DNA of 64,000 bases from the NCBI GenBank assembly GCA_025060455.1, contig JANXBY010000021.1:62001-126000 (forward strand), given 5' to 3'. Within the stretch, counting starts at the first letter, position 1, and the number at the start of each line of letters is the position of its first letter. Both the position numbers and the translations under genes were made by a program. Positions 16,394 to 27,374 of this stretch are shown here, piece after piece. Origin of the DNA: Armatimonadota bacterium (lineage in GTDB: Bacteria; Sysuimicrobiota; Sysuimicrobiia; Sysuimicrobiales; Sysuimicrobiaceae). A model generated the notes under the pieces. That model did not search any database and was not told the DNA's origin. It saw nothing but the letters and a program-made list of their open reading frames with translations.

Positions 16394-17755
16394 ATGGAAC
16401 ACGCCTCCTCCGCGATCCCGTCGCCCGCGCAGGACCTGTGGCAGCAGGCCCTGCTCCGCCTCCAGGAGCGCCTAGGCAGGCCCGGGCTCGGCGTGGAGAT
16501 GTTCCTGAAAAGCGCCCGTGCCCTTTCCCTGGACCGCGACGCGTTGCTGGTGGCCGTGCCCAACCTGATGGCCAAGCAGTGGGTGGAGGAACGCTACCTG
16601 GCGGCCCTCCGGGAGGAGCTGTACCGCGTGGTCGGCCGTCCGGTGGACGTCCGCGTGGTGGTCTCCGACGAACCCGCGCCCGCCGAGCGCCCTCCGGCTG
16701 TCCGAGCGCCTTCCGGGGTGGACGGCATGCACCTGTCTCCCCGCTACACCTTCGAGACCTTCGTGGTGGGCTCCGGCAACCGATTCGCCCACGCGGCCGC
16801 GGTGGCGGTGGCGGAGGCCCCAGCCCGCGCCTACAACCCGCTGTTCATCTACGGCGGCGTGGGACTGGGCAAAACGCACCTCCTGCAGGCCATCGCCCAC
16901 CGCCTGCTGGCCCACCCCGTGCCCGTCCGCATCTTCTACTGCACCGGCGAACGCTTCACCAACGAGGTTATCAGCGCCATCCAGGCGGGCCGCACGGAGG
17001 ACCTGCGGCGCAAGTACCGGGGCGTGGATGTCCTCCTGATCGACGACATCCAGTTCATCGCGGGCAAACCCAGCACCCAGGAGGAGTTCTTCCACACCTT
17101 CAACGCGCTGCACGAGGCCGGCAAGCAGATCATCCTCGCCTCCGACCGTCCTCCCAAGGAGATCCCCACCCTGGAGGACCGCCTCCGCTCCCGGTTCGAG
17201 TGGGGGCTGATCGCGGACGTCCAACCACCGGACTATGAGACCCGGGTGGCCATCCTCCGCAAGAAGGCGGAGCTGGAGCGGATGACGGTTCCCCCGGAGG
17301 TGGCGGAGTTCATCGCCCAGCACTTCCAGTCCAACATCCGGGAGCTGGAGGGCGCCCTCGTGCGGGTGGTCGCCTACGCCACCCTCACCCGCGTCCCCAT
17401 CTCCGTGGACCTGGCCCGCGAGGTCCTGCGGGACATCCTCCCCCAGCACCGCCCGCAGCCCATCACCATCCAGGCCATCCAGAAGGCGGTGGCCCAGCAC
17501 TTCGGGCTGCGGGAGGAGGACATGACCGCCAAACGCCGCACCAAAGGCGTGGCTTTCCCTCGCCAGGTGGCCATGTACCTGGCCCGCGAGCTCACCGACT
17601 CCTCCCTACCGCGCATCGGGGAAGAGTTCGGAGGCCGCGACCACACCACCGTGATCCACGCCTGCGAACGGGTCCGGGCGGAGATGCAGCGCGACCCGCA
17701 CCTGGCCGCCACCGTCCACGCCCTCATCCAGCAGCTCCGCCGCGGCGGTTCGTAA
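16394..17755 (+). CDS. dnaA: Chromosomal replication initiator protein DnaA
   Basis: AAA+ initiator (453 aa) that binds DnaA boxes and melts the origin. Domain I is at residues 1-80, a short domain II linker follows, then the AAA+ core with Walker A GGVGLGKT (154-161) and Walker B VLLIDDIQF (213-221), and domain IV with the DnaA-box signature GRDHTTVIHACERV near the C-terminus. ATG start with GGGAGGA upstream. It follows the HATPase gene by 67 bases. Local base use (C above G on this strand) differs from dnaN. Confidence 0.98.
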   Translation: MEHASSAIPSPAQDLWQQALLRLQERLGRPGLGVEMFLKSARALSLDRDALLVAVPNLMAKQWVEERYLAALREELYRVVGRPVDVRVVVSDEPAPAERPPAVRAPSGVDGMHLSPRYTFETFVVGSGNRFAHAAAVAVAEAPARAYNPLFIYGGVGLGKTHLLQAIAHRLLAHPVPVRIFYCTGERFTNEVISAIQAGRTEDLRRKYRGVDVLLIDDIQFIAGKPSTQEEFFHTFNALHEAGKQIILASDRPPKEIPTLEDRLRSRFEWGLIADVQPPDYETRVAILRKKAELERMTVPPEVAEFIAQHFQSNIRELEGALVRVVAYATLTRVPISVDLAREVLRDILPQHRPQPITIQAIQKAVAQHFGLREEDMTAKRRTKGVAFPRQVAMYLARELTDSSLPRIGEEFGGRDHTTVIHACERVRAEMQRDPHLAATVHALIQQLRRGGS

Positions 17756-17850
17756 CCTGTGGACAGGAGCACGCGGGAGTGGCTCCAAACGCCCCACCAA
17801 CCCTTCCACTTCCCCACGGGGCTGCCCCTGGCCACGCACTTTCCACCGCG

Positions 17851-17881
17851 TTGTCCCCAGCCGCCGGCCCCGTCGTACAAT
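17851..17881 (+). promoter_or_regulatory. Candidate dnaN promoter
   Basis: TTGTCC (17851-17856) and TACAAT (17876-17881) form a -35/-10 pair separated by 19 bases, somewhat long. The predicted start point falls at the palindrome 17887-17902, about 100 bases before dnaN. The -35 overlaps a degenerate DnaA box (TTGTCCCCA). Confidence 0.4.
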
Positions 17882-17886
17882 GGCGG

Positions 17887-17902
17887 CGGGGAATTTTCCC
17901 CG
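17887..17902. repeat. Palindrome in the dnaA-dnaN spacer
   Basis: CGGGGAATTTTCCCCG has perfect 7-bp arms around a TT centre. It lies just downstream of the candidate dnaN -10, where an operator would act. The 233-base spacer also holds DnaA-box-like sites: TGTGGACAG at 17758-17766, TTGTGCACA at 17903-17911 and TGTGGATGA at 17984-17992 over the dnaN start. No gene is seen in the spacer. Confidence 0.5.
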
Positions 17903-17988
17903 TTGTGCACATCCCTGACGGAGGCTACGACGGAACGTCTAACACTACGCTGCCATAGCCACCTCGGGCTGACGGCGGGAGGCTGTGG

Positions 17989-19092
17989 ATGAAGGTTCGC
18001 TGCGCACAGGAGGACCTGAGTCGGGCCATGACCACGGTGGGCCGCGCGACCTCCGCCCGCGCCACCATGCCCATCCTCGCCAACGTTTTGCTAGAGACGA
18101 CAGCGGGCGGGCTGCGGGTGGTGGCCACGGACCTGGAGGTGGGCGTGCGGGTCCAGATCCCCGCGCAGGTGGAACGAGGTGGGCAGGTGACGCTGCCTGC
18201 CCGGCTGCTGGCGGAGATCGTCTCCCACCTGCACGCCGCACCCGTGTCCATCCGGGTAGAGGAAGGGTCCTCGGTGGCGGAGATCACGTGTCAGCGCGCC
18301 AGCTTCGAGCTGGTGGGGTTGCCCGCGGGTGACTTCCCACGGCTACCGGACTCGGACGTGGAGCGGGTCTGCGCCCTGCCGGGTCCCCTGCTCCGGACCA
18401 TGATCCGGCAGACCCTGTTTGCCGCGAGCACGGACGACACGCGTCCGTTCCTGGCGGGGGTGTATGTGACGGGCGAGGGGGAGGTGGTGCGGTTCGTGGC
18501 CACGGACGGTGGGCGCCTGGCGCTGCGCACAGCACGGGTCCGGATGGACAGGGCCATCAGTGCCATCGTGCCCAGCAAGACCATGCACGAGCTGGTGAGG
18601 CTGTGTGGGGCGGTGGAAGGCGAGGTGGAGGTGGGGATGGTGGATAACCAGCTGGCGTTCTCCGCGGGGGACGTCCGGCTGTTCAGCCGCCTGGTGGGCG
18701 GCCAGTTCCCCAACTACCAGCAGGTGATTCCCAAGGAGTTCAAGCAGAGGGTGCGGGTGGGCACGGAGGCGCTGTATGGGGCTCTCAGGCGGGTGGCCAT
18801 CACCGCCCGGGACTCGGCCACGGTGGTGCGCCTCGCGGCGCAGGAGGGGGTGTTGCGGCTGAGTTCCAGCACCCCGGAGGTGGGGCGGGCGTGGGAGGAG
18901 TTGGAAGCGGAAGCCTTTGGTGAGCCTATGGAGGTGGCGTTCAACGCCCGGTACCTGCTGGACGCCCTGGGGGTGGTGGAGACGGAGCAGGTGGACCTGG
19001 AGCTGACCGGCCCGCTGTCCCCCGGGGCCCTGCGGCCAGTGGGCAGCGAGGAGTACGTTTACGTGGTGGCGCCGGTGCGGGTGTACGGGTGA
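17989..19092 (+). CDS. dnaN: DNA polymerase III beta sliding clamp
   Basis: Ring-shaped processivity clamp (367 aa, three repeated clamp domains). The N-terminus MKVRCAQEDLSRAMTTVGRA and the C-terminus ending YVYVVAPVRVYG fit the family, as does the TDGGRLALR segment. ATG start; a DnaA-box-like TGTGGATGA overlaps it, and no strong Shine-Dalgarno is visible beyond GGGAGG ten bases upstream. Its stop overlaps the GTG of the next gene by 4 bases. Confidence 0.97.
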   Translation: MKVRCAQEDLSRAMTTVGRATSARATMPILANVLLETTAGGLRVVATDLEVGVRVQIPAQVERGGQVTLPARLLAEIVSHLHAAPVSIRVEEGSSVAEITCQRASFELVGLPAGDFPRLPDSDVERVCALPGPLLRTMIRQTLFAASTDDTRPFLAGVYVTGEGEVVRFVATDGGRLALRTARVRMDRAISAIVPSKTMHELVRLCGAVEGEVEVGMVDNQLAFSAGDVRLFSRLVGGQFPNYQQVIPKEFKQRVRVGTEALYGALRRVAITARDSATVVRLAAQEGVLRLSSSTPEVGRAWEELEAEAFGEPMEVAFNARYLLDALGVVETEQVDLELTGPLSPGALRPVGSEEYVYVVAPVRVYG

Positions 19093-19319
19093 GCACGGTC
19101 CGCGTCCCCGTCCGCGGCGAGTGGATCGAGCTGGGCAAGTTCCTGAAGCTGGTTCGGGTGGTGCAGACGGGCGGGGCGGCGAAGAGGCTGGTCCAGGCGG
19201 GCCAGGTGAGGGTGAACGGGCGAGTGGAGACGCGGAGGGGGGCGAAGCTGCGGGCAGGCGACGTGGTGGAGGTGGAGGGCAGGAAGTGGGTGGTGGGGGT
19301 GGAGGGTGCGGGTTCGTAG
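19089..19319 (+). CDS. yaaA: S4-domain RNA-binding protein (YaaA/RlbA-like)
   Basis: A 76-aa protein consisting almost only of an S4 RNA-binding domain (ELGKFLKLVRVVQTGGAAKR, then LVQAGQVRVNG and RAGDVVEVEG). In Firmicutes this gene sits between dnaN and recF and has a proposed role with ribosome assembly. GTG start in a GTGA overlap with dnaN; its 3' end overlaps recF by 14 bases, indicating tight coupling. Confidence 0.93.
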   Translation: MSTVRVPVRGEWIELGKFLKLVRVVQTGGAAKRLVQAGQVRVNGRVETRRGAKLRAGDVVEVEGRKWVVGVEGAGS

Positions 19320-20355
19320 CGTGTTCCTGATGCATTTCCGCAACCACGGCCGGCTCGAGGTGGAGTTCCGCGCAGGGGTGAACGCGGTGGTGGGCCCCAA
19401 CGGGGCTGGCAAGACGACCCTCCTGGAGGCGATCGACCTGGCGGCCACCGGCCGCAGCCACCGGGTCCGCAGGGACGTGGAGGTGGTGCAGTTCGGAGCG
19501 GACTGGGCCCTGGTGCGGGCCGGTTTCGAGGGGGCGGGCCGGGAGCACCGGCTGGAGGTGCGGGTAGAGCGCAGCGGGCTCAAGCACCTGCGGGCGGACG
19601 GCGTGCCCACCTCGCGGACAGGCCTGCTCGGGCGGGTGGTGGTGCTGTGGAGCGGGCCACAGGACACCCACGTGGTAGGGGGCCCCGCGGCGGAGCGCAG
19701 GCGCCTGCTGGACGGCGTGCTGTGCCAGCTGAGCCCCGCGTACTACGACACGCTGCTTCGGTACCACCGGGTGGTGCGGCACCGGAACAGGCTGTTGCGG
19801 GCGCGGGCGCCGGCTTCGGTGCTGGACGTGTGGGACGAGCAGCTGGTGCAGCTTGGCTGCCGACTGGTGGAGCGCCGGGCGGAGCTGGTGGCACGCCTGG
19901 CAGAACACGTGGGCAGTTGGGCCGACCGGCTGGGCTGTGGGGAGGTGGCGGTGGCTTACGTGCCCGGGTGTGCTGGGGAGGCGGCCGCGGCCAGGGAACA
20001 GGTCGCGCGGTGTCGGCGGGAGGAGTACCGCCGCGGGAAAACCCTGGTGGGGCCCCACCGCGACGAGCTGCGGATCCTCCTGAACGGCTGCGAGGCGAAG
20101 GTGTTCGCGTCCAGGGGTCAGCAGCGGGCGGTGGTCCTGGCGCTGCGGCTCGGGCAACGCGAGGTGGTGCGCGAAGAGCTGGGAGAAGACCCTGTACTTC
20201 TGTTCGACGACGTGGTGGCGGACCTGGATCGGGAGCGCACCCGCCGGCTGCTGCGCTCGCTGGAAGGAGGGCCCCAGGTGCTGGCCACTGCTACGGATAG
20301 GGGGGAGCTCCCGTGCGAGCAGGTGGTGGCCCTGGCGGGGAGGGCGGAGGGGTGA
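19306..20355 (+). CDS. recF: DNA replication and repair protein RecF
   Basis: SMC-like ABC ATPase (349 aa) that helps load RecA at single-strand gaps. Walker A is GPNGAGKT (residues 30-37), the signature is in FASRGQQRAVVLALRLGQ, and Walker B is LLFDDVVADLD. GTG start inside the upstream S4 gene. The length is slightly below the usual 360-370. It ends in a 4-base overlap with the DciA-like gene. Confidence 0.96.
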   Translation: MRVRSVFLMHFRNHGRLEVEFRAGVNAVVGPNGAGKTTLLEAIDLAATGRSHRVRRDVEVVQFGADWALVRAGFEGAGREHRLEVRVERSGLKHLRADGVPTSRTGLLGRVVVLWSGPQDTHVVGGPAAERRRLLDGVLCQLSPAYYDTLLRYHRVVRHRNRLLRARAPASVLDVWDEQLVQLGCRLVERRAELVARLAEHVGSWADRLGCGEVAVAYVPGCAGEAAAAREQVARCRREEYRRGKTLVGPHRDELRILLNGCEAKVFASRGQQRAVVLALRLGQREVVREELGEDPVLLFDDVVADLDRERTRRLLRSLEGGPQVLATATDRGELPCEQVVALAGRAEG

Positions 20356-20627
20356 AGTCCGTGCGGGAGCTGTTGGAGCGGGTGGTACCCGGGTCGGTGG
20401 CGGAGGCCGCCCGGGTGCTGCGGGCCTGGGCTCGGGTGGCCGATCAAGAAGGCCTCAGGGCTGAAGCGGACTACCGGGCCGGGCAACTCACTTTGTACGC
20501 CCGATCGCACGCGCAGGCGCAGGAGCTCGTGCTCCACACGACGCGTATCAAGTCCCTCGTCAACCAGCAGGCGGGCGCCCCCCTCGTGCGCGAGGTGCGG
20601 GTCCTGTGCCGCCCCGCAGGCGGCTGA
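20352..20627 (+). CDS. dciA: DUF721/DciA-like protein
   Basis: A 91-aa protein of the DUF721 family. In other phyla DciA assists loading of the DnaB helicase. Matches to the family include the LRAWARVADQ start and the HAQAQELVLHT region. GTG start in a GTGA overlap with recF. The position between recF and gyrB is the standard one for this gene in Actinobacteria and related lineages. Function here is inferred from family and context. Confidence 0.85.
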   Translation: MKSVRELLERVVPGSVAEAARVLRAWARVADQEGLRAEADYRAGQLTLYARSHAQAQELVLHTTRIKSLVNQQAGAPLVREVRVLCRPAGG

Positions 20628-20632
20628 GCGGG

Positions 20633-20887
20633 TTGTACCTGCACATCGGTGAGGACAGGGTGGTGCGGGCGGCGGACGTGGTGGCCATCCTGGACGTGCG
20701 GTTGGTGCGGGGCTCGGAGACCAACCAGCTGTTCTTCGAGAGGGCGGCGGCCGCAGGCCGCGTGCTGGGGCACAACCTCGCAGGGGCGCGGTCTCTGGTG
20801 GTGACCGTCCGGGGAGTGTATCCCTCAGCCATCTCCCCAACCACCCTTGCCCGAAGGGCGCGCCTGGGGCTGAAGTCGGTGCTCTGA
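20633..20887 (+). CDS. remB: RemB/DUF370-like regulatory protein
   Basis: An 84-aa protein beginning YLHIGEDRVVRAADVVAILD, the signature of the DUF370/RemA-RemB family. In Bacillus these are DNA-binding activators of biofilm matrix genes, and remB (yaaB) is also found between recF and gyrB. I prefer TTG 20633 because the family N-terminus is MYLHIG; GTG 20606 in the same frame would add nine residues. It ends 111 bases before gyrB. Confidence 0.85.
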   Translation: MYLHIGEDRVVRAADVVAILDVRLVRGSETNQLFFERAAAAGRVLGHNLAGARSLVVTVRGVYPSAISPTTLARRARLGLKSVL

Positions 20888-20925
20888 AGTGGCTCAAAGC
20901 CGCGCACAGCAAGGGGCCCCCGGCG

Positions 20926-22894
<1,969 letters not shown>

Positions 22895-22912
22895 GGTCCC
22901 CAAGGAGGCGCG

Positions 22913-25333
22913 GTGGAGGAGCGCATCGTCCCCAAGCCCGTGGAGCGGGAGATGCAGGAGGCGTACCTGGACTACGCCATGTCGGTGATCGTGTCCAGGG
23001 CGCTGCCCGACGTGCGGGACGGGCTGAAGCCGGTTCAGCGGCGGGTCCTGGTGGCCATGAACGACCTGGGCCTGGCGCCGAACCGGCCCTACCGGAAGTG
23101 CGCCAAGATCTGCGGGGACACCTCGGGCAACTACCATCCCCACGGGGAGGCGGTCATCTACCCGACCCTCGTGCGGCTGGCGCAGCCGTGGGTGATGCGC
23201 TACCCCCTGGTGGACGGCCAGGGCAACTTCGGCAGCGTGGACGACGACCCGCCGGCGGCCATGCGGTACACGGAGGCGCGTCTAACGCCCGTGGCCATGG
23301 AGATGCTGGCGGACCTGGACAAGGACACCGTGGACTTCGTCCCCAACTTCGACCAGACGCGCCGGGAGCCGGTGGTGCTGCCTGCCCGGTTCCCCAACCT
23401 CTTGGTGAACGGGGCTTCCGGGATCGCGGTGGGGATGGCCACCAACATCCCGCCCCACAACCTCGGCGAGGTGGTGGACGCCCTGGTGGCGTTGCTGGAC
23501 GACCCCGACCTGCCCACCGAGGAGCTGCTGCGCATCGTCAAGGGGCCGGACTTCCCCACGGGCGGGCTCATCCTCGGCCGCGAGGGGATCCGGGAAGCCT
23601 ACACCACGGGCCGGGGCTCCATCCTCGTGCGCGCCAAGGCCGCAGTGGAGGAGCTGCGCGGGGGGCGGGCGGCCATCGTGGTGACAGAGCTGCCGTACAT
23701 GGTGAACAAGGCGGCGCTGATCTCGAGGATCGCGGAGCTGGTGCGGGAGAAGCGCATCCAGGGGATCGCCGACCTGCGGGATGAAAGCGACCGGGAGGGC
23801 ATTCGGGTGGTGATCGAGCTGCGCCGGGAAGCCAACCCGCAGGTGGTGCTGAACCAGCTGTACAAGCACACGCAGATGCAGACGAGCTTCGGGGCCATCC
23901 TCCTGGCCCTGGTGGGCGGGGTCCCGCGCCAGCTGACCCTCCGCGACCTGCTGACCCACTACCTCGACCACCGGCGGGAGATCGTCACCCGGCGCACGCG
24001 GTTCGAGCTCACCCGGGCGGAGGAGCGCGCCCACGTGCTGGAGGGGCTGAAGGTGGCCCTGGACCACCTGGACGAGGTGGTGCAGCTGATCCGGTCCTCT
24101 GCGGACGTGGCCGCGGCGCGGGCGGGGCTGGTCCAACGGTTCGGGCTGTCCGAACGGCAGGCCGACGCCATCCTGGAGATGCGGCTGGCGCGCCTGACGG
24201 CCCTGGAGCGCAGCAAAGTGGAGGAGGAGTACCGGGAGCTGCTGAAGGCCATCGCCTACTACCAGGACGTGCTCCGGGACCCCCGGAAGGTGGCGGGGAT
24301 CGTGCGGGAGGAGTTGCTAGAGGTTAAGGCCAAGTACGCGGACCCCCGGCGCACCCGGATCACGTCCGGCAAGGAGGCGGTGCTGGAGGAGGAGGACCTA
24401 GTCGCCGACACCGAGGTGGTCATCACCCTCACCCACCACGGTTACGTGAAGCGGGTGCCGCTGGAGACCTACCGGGCCCAGCGCCGCGGGGGCAAGGGGG
24501 TGGTGGGGGCCACCGCGCGGGAGGAGGACTTCGTGGAGCACGTGGTGGTCACCCACAACCACGCGTACCTGCTGTTCTTCACCAACCGGGGCAAGGTGTA
24601 CCGGCTGAGGGCATTCGAGGTGCCGGAGTCCGGCCGCACCGCCCGGGGCACAGGGCTGGTGAACCTGGTCGGGGTCTCCGTGAACGAGCGGGTGAACGCC
24701 GTCATCCCGATCCGGTCCTTCGAAGACCCGGGCTACCTCTTCATGGCCACCCGCCGGGGCATGGTCAAGCGCACGGGCCTGATGGAGTTCGTGAACGCCA
24801 AGCGGGCCGGGATCGTGGCCATCCACCTGCAGCAGGGCGACGACCTGGTGGGGGTGCGGCTGACGGACGGACGGCAGGAGGTGATCCTAGCTACCCGACA
24901 GGGGCAAAGCATCCGGTTCCGCGAGGCCGGGGTGCGGGATATGGGCCGGGCCGCCGCGGGGGTGCTGGGGATCCGCCTGCGGCCCGGGGACGAGGTGGTG
25001 GGCCTGGCGGTGGCCAGCGAGAAGCCAGAGCTGCTCACCGTCACCGATCTGGGTTACGGCAAGCGGACGCCTGTGTCCCAGTACCGGCTGCAGGCCCGGG
25101 GCGGCTACGGGGTCCGGAACATCCGGCTCTCCGCCAAGAACGGGAAGGTGGTGGCGGTCCGCGCGGTGGCGGAGGATGACGAGGTGCTGCTGGCCACGGA
25201 GTCCGGCCAGATCCTGCGCACCCTGGTCCGAGAGATCAGCACCGTGGGCCGGTCCGCCCAGGGGGTGCGGGTGATGCGCCTGCAGCCCGGCGACCGGATC
25301 TCCGCGGTGGCCGTGGTGGAGGCGGACCGGTAG
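22913..25333 (+). CDS. gyrA: DNA gyrase subunit A
   Basis: Breakage-reunion subunit (806 aa). The catalytic tyrosine is in [12 protein letters not shown], and the C-terminal wrapping domain carries the gyrase-specific GyrA box QRRGGKG, which distinguishes it from ParC. GTG start with AAGGAGGCGCG upstream. Followed by 108 bases of leader before the HU gene. Confidence 0.98.
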   Translation: MEERIVPKPVEREMQEAYLDYAMSVIVSRALPDVRDGLKPVQRRVLVAMNDLGLAPNRPYRKCAKICGDTSGNYHPHGEAVIYPTLVRLAQPWVMRYPLVDGQGNFGSVDDDPPAAMRYTEARLTPVAMEMLADLDKDTVDFVPNFDQTRREPVVLPARFPNLLVNGASGIAVGMATNIPPHNLGEVVDALVALLDDPDLPTEELLRIVKGPDFPTGGLILGREGIREAYTTGRGSILVRAKAAVEELRGGRAAIVVTELPYMVNKAALISRIAELVREKRIQGIADLRDESDREGIRVVIELRREANPQVVLNQLYKHTQMQTSFGAILLALVGGVPRQLTLRDLLTHYLDHRREIVTRRTRFELTRAEERAHVLEGLKVALDHLDEVVQLIRSSADVAAARAGLVQRFGLSERQADAILEMRLARLTALERSKVEEEYRELLKAIAYYQDVLRDPRKVAGIVREELLEVKAKYADPRRTRITSGKEAVLEEEDLVADTEVVITLTHHGYVKRVPLETYRAQRRGGKGVVGATAREEDFVEHVVVTHNHAYLLFFTNRGKVYRLRAFEVPESGRTARGTGLVNLVGVSVNERVNAVIPIRSFEDPGYLFMATRRGMVKRTGLMEFVNAKRAGIVAIHLQQGDDLVGVRLTDGRQEVILATRQGQSIRFREAGVRDMGRAAAGVLGIRLRPGDEVVGLAVASEKPELLTVTDLGYGKRTPVSQYRLQARGGYGVRNIRLSAKNGKVVAVRAVAEDDEVLLATESGQILRTLVREISTVGRSAQGVRVMRLQPGDRISAVAVVEADR

Positions 25334-25441
25334 GTGGAAAGCTGTCGTGGCGCGGGTTTGGGGGCGTTGCGAAGAGGAGTCCGCGGCCCGTCCGTAGAAA
25401 GGCAACGGCCGGACTACACACCGCACGGAGGGGAGGAGCCC

Positions 25442-25714
25442 ATGAACAAGGAGCAGCTGATCGAGCGGGTGGCCAGCAAGACGGGCCTCAGCAAGAAGGA
25501 CGCCAACGCGGCCCTGGACGCGATCCTGGACGGCATCACCAGCGCCCTCAAGAAGGGCGAGAAGGTAACCCTGGTGGGGTTCGGGACCTTCACGGTCCGG
25601 CGGCGGAAGGCCAGGGAGGGCCGCAACCCCCAGACCGGGGAGAGGATCCGGATCCCCGCCCGGAAGGTGCCGGCGTTCACCGCGGGCAAGGAGCTGAAGG
25701 CCCAGGTCAAGTAA
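25442..25714 (+). CDS. hup: HU-family histone-like DNA-binding protein
   Basis: Nucleoid protein of 90 aa. It starts MNKEQLIERVASKTGLSKKD and carries the DNA-binding arm region GFGTFTVRRRKAREGRNPQTG. It bends DNA non-specifically and assists DnaA at many origins. ATG start with GGAGGGGAGGAG upstream; the open frame above is leader. A strong terminator follows 26 bases after the stop. Confidence 0.96.
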   Translation: MNKEQLIERVASKTGLSKKDANAALDAILDGITSALKKGEKVTLVGFGTFTVRRRKAREGRNPQTGERIRIPARKVPAFTAGKELKAQVK

Positions 25715-25740
25715 GCGCGCTTCCGGAGGGAGGTCGGCGG

Positions 25741-25776
25741 GCGCCCGGGCAGCCCCGCCCGGGCGCTGTTTTTGTT
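25741..25776 (+). terminator. Rho-independent terminator after hup
   Basis: GCGCCCGGGC pairs perfectly with GCCCGGGCGC (10-bp stem, 6-base loop AGCCCC), followed by TGTTTTTGTT. It closes the gyrBA-hup transcription unit(s). This is the clearest intrinsic terminator in the window. Confidence 0.9.
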
Positions 25777-25779
25777 GCC

Positions 25780-26574
25780 GTGGAGATCCGAAAGCTCGGG
25801 GACGACGACCTCGCCCAGCTGGGCGAGCTGCCCGGCGGCAGCCTACCGCCCGAGTGGCTGGCGTGGGCGGACGAGCCACACCGCGTGGTGGTGGCGGTAG
25901 AGGGCACGCGGGTGGTGGGCGCCGCGCACCTGGCGGTGGTAGGACCCGGGGAGGGCTGGGTGGAGGGGGTGCGGGCGAGGCCGGAGGGCGATTCGGTAGG
26001 GGACCGGCTTGTGAAGGCCGCGCTCGAGGTGTTGCATGGATACGGGGTGTCCGCGGTGCGCACCGCCTGGCCTGCGGACAGCCCTCCGGCCTGGCTGAAG
26101 CGGGCCGGGTTTGCGGCCAGGGCGCGGTTCACGGTACGGCTGGCAGAAGGGCATCCCCAAGGGCCTGGGGTTGCCCGGCCGGTGGGGGGTCGGGAGCTGC
26201 GGGATGCTGTCGGCCGGGTGGGCCGCGCGCTCGCAGACCGGGGCGCGGGGCTTGTGCCTCTGGGATGGCGGTGGCGGAGGTTTCTGCCGGAGATGGCGTG
26301 GGCAGCGGCAAGGGAGGGTAGGCTCCTCGCGGACGGGGAGGGCGGTGTGGCGCTGGTCTTGCGGCGTGGGCCAGACCGGCTGATCGCCGCCCTGGCCTCC
26401 GACCACCCAGAGGTACTCGCCTCCGCGGTGGCAGGCCAGGTGGGCGAGGGCGGCCGGGTTGCCTGTTTTCTGCCGGAGGGCTCGCCGGAGGACGTGGCGC
26501 TGGCCGCATGGCCTCCGCACCCCTGGTGTCCTCGTGGCGTGGTGGTGTACGAGTTGGCTGGGAGTTCCACGTAG
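25780..26574 (+). CDS. GNAT family N-acetyltransferase-like protein
   Basis: A 264-aa protein whose first 115 residues resemble a GNAT domain: beta strands around VVVAVEGTRVVGAAHLAVV, EGVRARPEG, and the terminal LKRAGFAARARFTV. The second half may be a further, degenerate GNAT-like lobe. The substrate is unknown. The GTG start lies only a few bases after the terminator T-run and has no Shine-Dalgarno, so it may be translated from read-through or leaderless mRNA, or the start may be further in. Confidence 0.7.
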   Translation: MEIRKLGDDDLAQLGELPGGSLPPEWLAWADEPHRVVVAVEGTRVVGAAHLAVVGPGEGWVEGVRARPEGDSVGDRLVKAALEVLHGYGVSAVRTAWPADSPPAWLKRAGFAARARFTVRLAEGHPQGPGVARPVGGRELRDAVGRVGRALADRGAGLVPLGWRWRRFLPEMAWAAAREGRLLADGEGGVALVLRRGPDRLIAALASDHPEVLASAVAGQVGEGGRVACFLPEGSPEDVALAAWPPHPWCPRGVVVYELAGSST

Positions 26575-26585
26575 GAGGGGAAGGT

Positions 26586-27044
26586 ATGGGAGAGACCGCG
26601 AGGCTGGCCAAGCACCTGGACGACCTCCGGAGGGCGGTGGTGGAGGTGGTCCAGGCGATGGACGACGCGCAGCTCAACACCCGGCCCACGGGGCTCGCCA
26701 ACAGTCCCGGCATCTTGCTGCGCCACCTGCTGGGGTCGGAGCGTTACTGGGTTCACCAGGTGGTGGGAGGGGAAGACGTGCGGCGGGACCGGGAGGCGGA
26801 GTTCGACCCGTCGGTACCAGTCCGGAAGGAGGAGCTGCTGCGGTCGGTGGAGGAGGTCGCCCGCCGGACCCACGAGATCCTAGACGGCCTTGAGGACGAG
26901 CGGCTGCAGGACGCCGCGGAGGCGCGGGTCGGCGGGAGGACGCTGCAGCTCCAAAAGGGGGACGCCATCCTGCGCGCGGTGGAGCACTGGGCCTACCACA
27001 GCGGCCAGCTGCGGCTCATGCGGAGGCTCTTGGGCGTGGGATGA
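26586..27044 (+). CDS. DinB-family putative metal-dependent protein
   Basis: A 152-aa four-helix-bundle protein of the DinB/YfiT superfamily. Candidate metal-binding histidines occur in LLRHLLGSERYWVHQ and in the C-terminal HWAYHSGQLRLMRR, the typical triad pattern. Members include thiol-dependent transferases and many unknowns; no substrate can be assigned. ATG start with AGGAGGGG upstream. Its stop overlaps the start of the next gene (ATGA). Confidence 0.82.
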   Translation: MGETARLAKHLDDLRRAVVEVVQAMDDAQLNTRPTGLANSPGILLRHLLGSERYWVHQVVGGEDVRRDREAEFDPSVPVRKEELLRSVEEVARRTHEILDGLEDERLQDAAEARVGGRTLQLQKGDAILRAVEHWAYHSGQLRLMRRLLGVG

Positions 27045-27298
27045 GGGCGGCGCTGGGTTTCTTCTGGCTGGTGGCCGCGGGCGTGGAGGTGTACCGCCGT
27101 CTCGGTGGCGAGGTGCCAGCCCCTGCGGCGTTCGCCGGCCCGTACTTCACCCTGACAGCTACCCTGCTGCCGGCCGTGGACGCGGCGCGGGAGTTCCGCG
27201 CAGGCCAGCTGGTGGAGGGCGTGAAGTCGGTTCTGTGGGCGATCCCGGGCGCTATCACGTTGCTGGCCGGTCCCCCGTGGTTGAGGTTCGGCGTGTGA
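27041..27298 (+). CDS. Small hypothetical membrane protein
   Basis: An 85-aa protein I do not recognise. It has an N-terminal hydrophobic stretch (ALGFFWLVAAGVEVY) and two weaker ones (about residues 34-45 and 62-77). The ATGA overlap with the DinB-like gene suggests joint translation. No motif points to a function. Confidence 0.6.
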   Translation: MRAALGFFWLVAAGVEVYRRLGGEVPAPAAFAGPYFTLTATLLPAVDAAREFRAGQLVEGVKSVLWAIPGAITLLAGPPWLRFGV

Positions 27299-27374
27299 GG
27301 GCGGCGGCCCAGGAAGCTGTCCTCATGGAACCCCGCGACCTGGGGACGTGCGGAGGGGGACAGGGGTGGGCTAG

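Noticed and set aside
25334-25441. Amino-terminal extension of HU by 36 residues
   Set aside because: HU starts MNKxELI; ATG 25442 has a strong Shine-Dalgarno and the extension reads as leader.
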